A stretch of DNA of 64,000 nucleotides from Vibrio gallaecicus (lineage in GTDB: Bacteria > Pseudomonadota > Gammaproteobacteria > Enterobacterales > Vibrionaceae): positions 1,364,001 through 1,428,000 of the forward strand of contig NZ_AP025491.1 in the NCBI RefSeq assembly GCF_024347495.1, written 5' to 3'. The stretch's first letter is position 1. Every line of letters starts with the position of its first letter. A program made the translations under genes and the position numbers. Below, piece by piece: positions 60,701-64,000 of this stretch. The notes under the pieces were generated by a model, which saw only the letters and a program-made list of their open reading frames with translations, was not told where the DNA came from and did no database searches.

Positions 60701-61124
60701 TTACGCCACCTTACTAAACGTCTGACTGCCTATGAAAATAAAACTTACCACATGCTAAAAGCTGTTAACTATAGCTATTAAGCATTAAAAACCGGTAAAA
60801 TTAACATTTGATATAAGACACTATAACAATTGATTTATAAAGTGCTCTTCCCCGTTTTTGAGATAACAGAGAGTGACGCCACCGACAGAACCTTTATTGG
60901 TATCAATAACTATAAATTTTTATTTCATTTATTTTCAGGGACATATTGCACGATTGGTGATGAAAGTTTGTAGTCAATCATGCTTTGTATAAGAAAGTTA
61001 GAACATATCGTGACTAAGATCTCTCAGCCTATCCTCTACTCCCGATCCCTCATTTTTATGGAGGATTTATAGAACATTGGGATGATGAATAATAAGATCG
61101 AATCACAATAATAAGGACCATAAC
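60701..61124. other. Divergent region between kinase and amylase genes
   Basis: About 420 bases. It holds the promoter of the kinase-regulator unit (minus) and of the amylase gene (plus). No supported gene or clear operator. Confidence 0.5.
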
Positions 61125-63149
61125 GTGAAACTTTCTTTATCCAATACTGCTCTGGCAATTTCAGCGATCCTACTCGCGGGTTGTCAGTCTTCACCTGAAT
61201 CTGTTCAAGCACCAACCGTCGCTGCATATCAATGCCAAGCTGACAATAATACTGCTGTTAATGATCTTAGAATCTATCAAGTAATGGTAGAAAGTTTCGT
61301 AGATGGCGATAACTCGATTGGTCATGGGACGGGTTACGGCACCAGCCATCATAATGGCGACATTCAAGGCATTATTGATTCACTGGATTACATTGAATCA
61401 TTAGGCATGAACGGCATTTGGCTGACTCCTATATTCAATTCTGAACCAGTTGCAGGGCAAGATCACTGGGCAGACCGATTAGATGCAACAGGGTACTTTG
61501 CTACTGATTTTTTCAATATCGACCCTAGATTTGGCACATTAGAAGACGCTAAAAAATTAGTGGAAGAAGCACATGCTCGTGGCTTATATGTATTCTTCGA
61601 CGGTGTATTTGGTCATCATAAGAAAAACGTAGTTCCCTCCCCAACAGGTAAGCTTCCTCACGGCGAAGATAACCCTGTTTCTTACCCAGAAAGCTTAGCT
61701 TTCTATCAAGAAGTGGCTGAATATTGGATTAAAGAATTAAAAATTGATGGGTGGCGTTTAGACCAAGCTTACCAAGTACCAAAAGAAGCATGGACTCAGA
61801 TTCGTGAAACCGTGGATACTGCTTCATCTCAAGTTGAATACGTTAATAACAAAGGCGAAACGGTTAACCCATTAGGCTACATGGTCGCGGAAATCTGGGC
61901 GGGTGAAAACCGCATTATAGAGACTGGCTATGGCAGCAATGAAGCTCCTGCATTGTGTTCTGCATTCGATTTCCCTATGCGCTATCGCCTAACAGAAACT
62001 TTTGCTGTAAATGAAGCAGGGGTTGGCGGGAAAGATGGAGAATGGTTAGCAGAAGGTATGTCTTTACATTCATTGTACCCAGACCATGCTAAACCAAACC
62101 TAATGATAGGTAACCATGACTTAGTGCGTTTTGGAGACTTAATGCAACGTGGTGATATTGCATCTCCACAAGATAAAGAATACTGGCAACGTTACAAAGC
62201 GGCTTTCTCTTTCCAAGCGGCTTATACAGGACCTATTACGACTTATTACGGCGATGAAATTGGCGATCAGTTAGAAGGATTTGCAAGTAAGGTTTGGACA
62301 GATGGCTGCGCGGTTGATGGCTTATGTGATGATCACGTTGCCCGTACAAGTGCAAAAATTGAAAACATTACGGCTCAGCTAAACGCTAATGAGCAAGATC
62401 TAAAACAATACGTTACGGATTTGATGGAGCTGAGAAAAAATCACCCTGCATTATCGCAAGGTAAACGTACCAACCTTATTGCCAGTGACGTCGCTTATGT
62501 TGACCACAAAGCCTTTGAAGACAAAGCCATTGTTTACGCGGTTAATGTGACAGATCAAGCTCAAACCATCGCGCTATCGCAAGAAAAATCGGCTTCTTTA
62601 GATGACTTGAACGACCTTCAGTCTAACCAAGCTATTGCTGCTAATAATGGGGAATATGCCATTGCCCTTGAACCTTTTGAAGCTCGCTTCTTAGAAGTGA
62701 CTAAACCGAGTGACAAAGCGCCTATTGGGGTGGTTATCGCAACCGGAGGCGAAGTGGGGAGCGGTTTCATGGCTCAATGTGATAATCCAACCGTTGAAGG
62801 TACAGGTCCTATCACTAGTCAGCTTTATGTCGTAGGTAACTTCGCAGATTCTGGTTGGAAGCATGTAGCAAAACGCGGATTAAAATATAAGGGCGATAAC
62901 ACCTATCAAGTTGTCACTACTGAAAAACCAGGTAGCTATCGCATGCAGTATGCTTCTAAATCGTGGTCTCCACAATTTACGGCAGATGGTCTAAACCTTA
63001 AGTTGGGGCAAATGAATCCACTAACCAAAGGTGGCTATGGTCAAGATACAGCAATTACGATCCGTAATGGTGGTAAGTATGTATGGAGCTTACAGTTCGA
63101 TGACTCAGGTAAACCATTACAAATTATGGCTTCAAAGTGTGCGGAATAA
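61125..63149 (+). CDS. Alpha-amylase family (GH13) lipoprotein
   Basis: A 674-residue secreted glycoside hydrolase. It uses a GTG start with AAGGA nine bases upstream. The lipobox is LAGC (Cys20), so it should be membrane-anchored. The GH13 catalytic triad is visible: nucleophile Asp213 in DGWRLDQ, acid/base Glu256 in VAEIW, and Asp332 in GNHDLVRF. After the barrel and a beta domain comes a C-terminal module (about 560-674; SQLYVVGNFADSGWKH and YRMQYASKSWSP), probably starch-binding. It degrades alpha-glucans to feed uptake. It has its own terminator. Confidence 0.92.
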   Translation: MKLSLSNTALAISAILLAGCQSSPESVQAPTVAAYQCQADNNTAVNDLRIYQVMVESFVDGDNSIGHGTGYGTSHHNGDIQGIIDSLDYIESLGMNGIWLTPIFNSEPVAGQDHWADRLDATGYFATDFFNIDPRFGTLEDAKKLVEEAHARGLYVFFDGVFGHHKKNVVPSPTGKLPHGEDNPVSYPESLAFYQEVAEYWIKELKIDGWRLDQAYQVPKEAWTQIRETVDTASSQVEYVNNKGETVNPLGYMVAEIWAGENRIIETGYGSNEAPALCSAFDFPMRYRLTETFAVNEAGVGGKDGEWLAEGMSLHSLYPDHAKPNLMIGNHDLVRFGDLMQRGDIASPQDKEYWQRYKAAFSFQAAYTGPITTYYGDEIGDQLEGFASKVWTDGCAVDGLCDDHVARTSAKIENITAQLNANEQDLKQYVTDLMELRKNHPALSQGKRTNLIASDVAYVDHKAFEDKAIVYAVNVTDQAQTIALSQEKSASLDDLNDLQSNQAIAANNGEYAIALEPFEARFLEVTKPSDKAPIGVVIATGGEVGSGFMAQCDNPTVEGTGPITSQLYVVGNFADSGWKHVAKRGLKYKGDNTYQVVTTEKPGSYRMQYASKSWSPQFTADGLNLKLGQMNPLTKGGYGQDTAITIRNGGKYVWSLQFDDSGKPLQIMASKCAE

Positions 63150-63178
63150 TCACTGCTTAAATAGATAAATAGGCAGAA

Positions 63179-63215
63179 AAAAAGCCCCAGACGATACACT
63201 CGCTTGGGGCTTTTT
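63179..63215. terminator. Bidirectional terminator between amylase and RNA methyltransferase genes
   Basis: Stem AAAAAGCCCCA / TGGGGCTTTTT around a 14-base loop, between convergent genes. Confidence 0.88.
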
Positions 63216-63238
63216 AATGAATAAAATAAACAGCTCGA

Positions 63239-63748
63239 TTACGACTTCACAAGCAAGTGATTGCGATTATCACGGCTACTACGAATAAGCTCATCACTCT
63301 CATCCATATCTTCTGATTTTGCCAAGCGGTCATAAAGCAACACGTTCACCGTTGCAGCAAGGTTCATGCAGCCTACAGTAGGAACATAAACCACATGGTC
63401 AGCACGGTCTGCAACATCTTGAGTGATTGACCCATCTTCAGGACCAAATATATATATGGCTTTCTCAGGATGCTTAAAACGAGGTAAAGGTACTGCGCCT
63501 TCCGCTAATTCTACACATACGATCTGGGTGTCGGGGTCTAAGTCATCAAGAAATGACTCAGCAAAAGTAAGAGGAATCGTTCGTGCCGCACTTTTCGTAT
63601 CAGTATGAAACTTAGCAGCTTTAGCATAACGCTGACCCGTGTATTTAACTTCATCAACTTGGTAGCAGCCAGCCGCGCGCATTACCGCACCCACGTTGGT
63701 TGGGCTTTTAGGGTTGGTTAGCCCTACGGTTACATGGCTTTTTTTCAT
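63239..63748 (-). CDS. SpoU/TrmH family RNA methyltransferase
   Basis: A 169-residue SPOUT methyltransferase. The three SpoU motifs are present: NPKSPTNVGAVMRAAGC (residues 12-28), IYIFGPEDGSI, and CMNLAATVNVLLYDRL near the C-terminus. It is a short, catalytic-domain-only form and expected to 2'-O-methylate a tRNA or rRNA ribose. It is not a close match to TrmL, whose N-terminus differs; the target is not determinable. Single gene. Confidence 0.9.
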   Translation of the reverse strand: MKKSHVTVGLTNPKSPTNVGAVMRAAGCYQVDEVKYTGQRYAKAAKFHTDTKSAARTIPLTFAESFLDDLDPDTQIVCVELAEGAVPLPRFKHPEKAIYIFGPEDGSITQDVADRADHVVYVPTVGCMNLAATVNVLLYDRLAKSEDMDESDELIRSSRDNRNHLLVKS

Positions 63749-63916
63749 CGTTCATCTCACTTCGCAAAGCTTCAGCACAAGAGCGTGCAGGAAAGCGCCG
63801 CATTCTAGCAAAGCCCCCACTCACTCGCCAAGCCCAGTAAGCCTGTTTAGTGGAATTTATAAGCGAGGGTCAACTTTAGATTTGAAGATTCAATCTATTG
63901 TTTTGGTAAATTTATT

Positions 63917-63980
63917 GGTTGGCTGACAGTTACTTGTTGGTTGATAGTTACTTAATAGTGAGTTACTTAATTGATAACTG
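63917..63980. repeat. Degenerate direct repeats of about 18 bases
   Basis: GGTTGGCTGACAGTTACTT, then GTTGGTTGATAGTTACTT, then a shorter third unit AATAGTGAGTTACTT. It lies in the noncoding end of the window. Confidence 0.6.
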
Positions 63981-64000
63981 CTCAGAGAGATAGTCCACCA

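Noticed and set aside
61078..61087. TGGGATGATG, a possible MalT box before the amylase gene
   Set aside because: Only 8 of 10 positions match, a single copy, and too close to the start codon for an activator site.

Overview
The window looks like a piece of a Vibrio chromosome, most likely from the Splendidus-type group of marine vibrios. The base composition is moderately AT-rich. The rRNA operon spacer carries tRNA-Glu, tRNA-Lys and tRNA-Val, a known Vibrio arrangement. The gene families also fit: divergent ppsR/ppsA, speBA, ribB behind an FMN riboswitch, ompW, glgC and a DUF3012 lipoprotein. This placement is inferred from recognised families, not from a database search. No phage, insertion sequence, integron or CRISPR array was seen.

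Layout. 1-9 kb: a cytoplasmic glycerophosphodiesterase, a TauE/SafE carrier, a small secreted protein, an L,D-transpeptidase coupled to a GNAT acetyltransferase, a Gfo/Idh/MocA oxidoreductase, a crotonase and the agmatine route to putrescine (speA-speB). 9-13 kb: ppsR and ppsA, divergent. 13-19 kb: a MATE exporter, then a YheO/DauR-type regulator, RidA, a cystine-type symporter and a CoA-disulfide-reductase-like flavoprotein. 18.9-25.1 kb: a complete rRNA operon on the minus strand (P1/P2 promoters, 16S, tRNA-Glu, -Lys, -Val, 23S, 5S, tRNA-Ser, terminator) with both rRNA processing stems visible. 25-33 kb: DUF3087, a TrmY-like SPOUT methyltransferase, an overlapping ArsR/SigZ pair, YitT, a tiny His-rich protein, MFS and TauE carriers, a YjbR protein and a PAP2 phosphatase. 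33-39 kb: FMN riboswitch and ribB, then a four-gene peptide/nickel-type ABC transporter behind a Fur-like box. 39-51 kb: a membrane-anchored unknown, two LysR regulators each divergent from a dehydrogenase-like gene, a double-cupin protein, a choice-of-anchor I lipoprotein, ompW, glgC, a short HPF, a DUF3012 lipoprotein and a HAD phosphatase. 51.8-60.7 kb: a phosphonate-type ABC transporter, a periplasmic GlpQ-like phosphodiesterase and a sigma-54 two-component system. 61-64 kb: a lipoprotein alpha-amylase and a SpoU-family RNA methyltransferase.

The most interesting part is 51.8-60.7 kb. Two transcription units, glpQ-like and phnD-phnC-phnE-phnE, each have a near-consensus -24/-12 sigma-54 element. 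Upstream lie three copies of an interrupted dyad, GRGTCA-N4-TGTC, at enhancer-like distances. The neighbouring histidine kinase and NtrC-type activator are the obvious controllers. Together this reads as a dedicated sensing, cleavage and uptake module for an organophosphorus compound. The activator also has an altered sigma-54 contact loop (GSFTSA in place of GAFTGA). Secondary points are the Fur-box ABC operon, the archaeal-type TrmY homologue, the Cys-tailed ArsR/SigZ pair and several heptanucleotide tandem repeats placed just behind stop codons.
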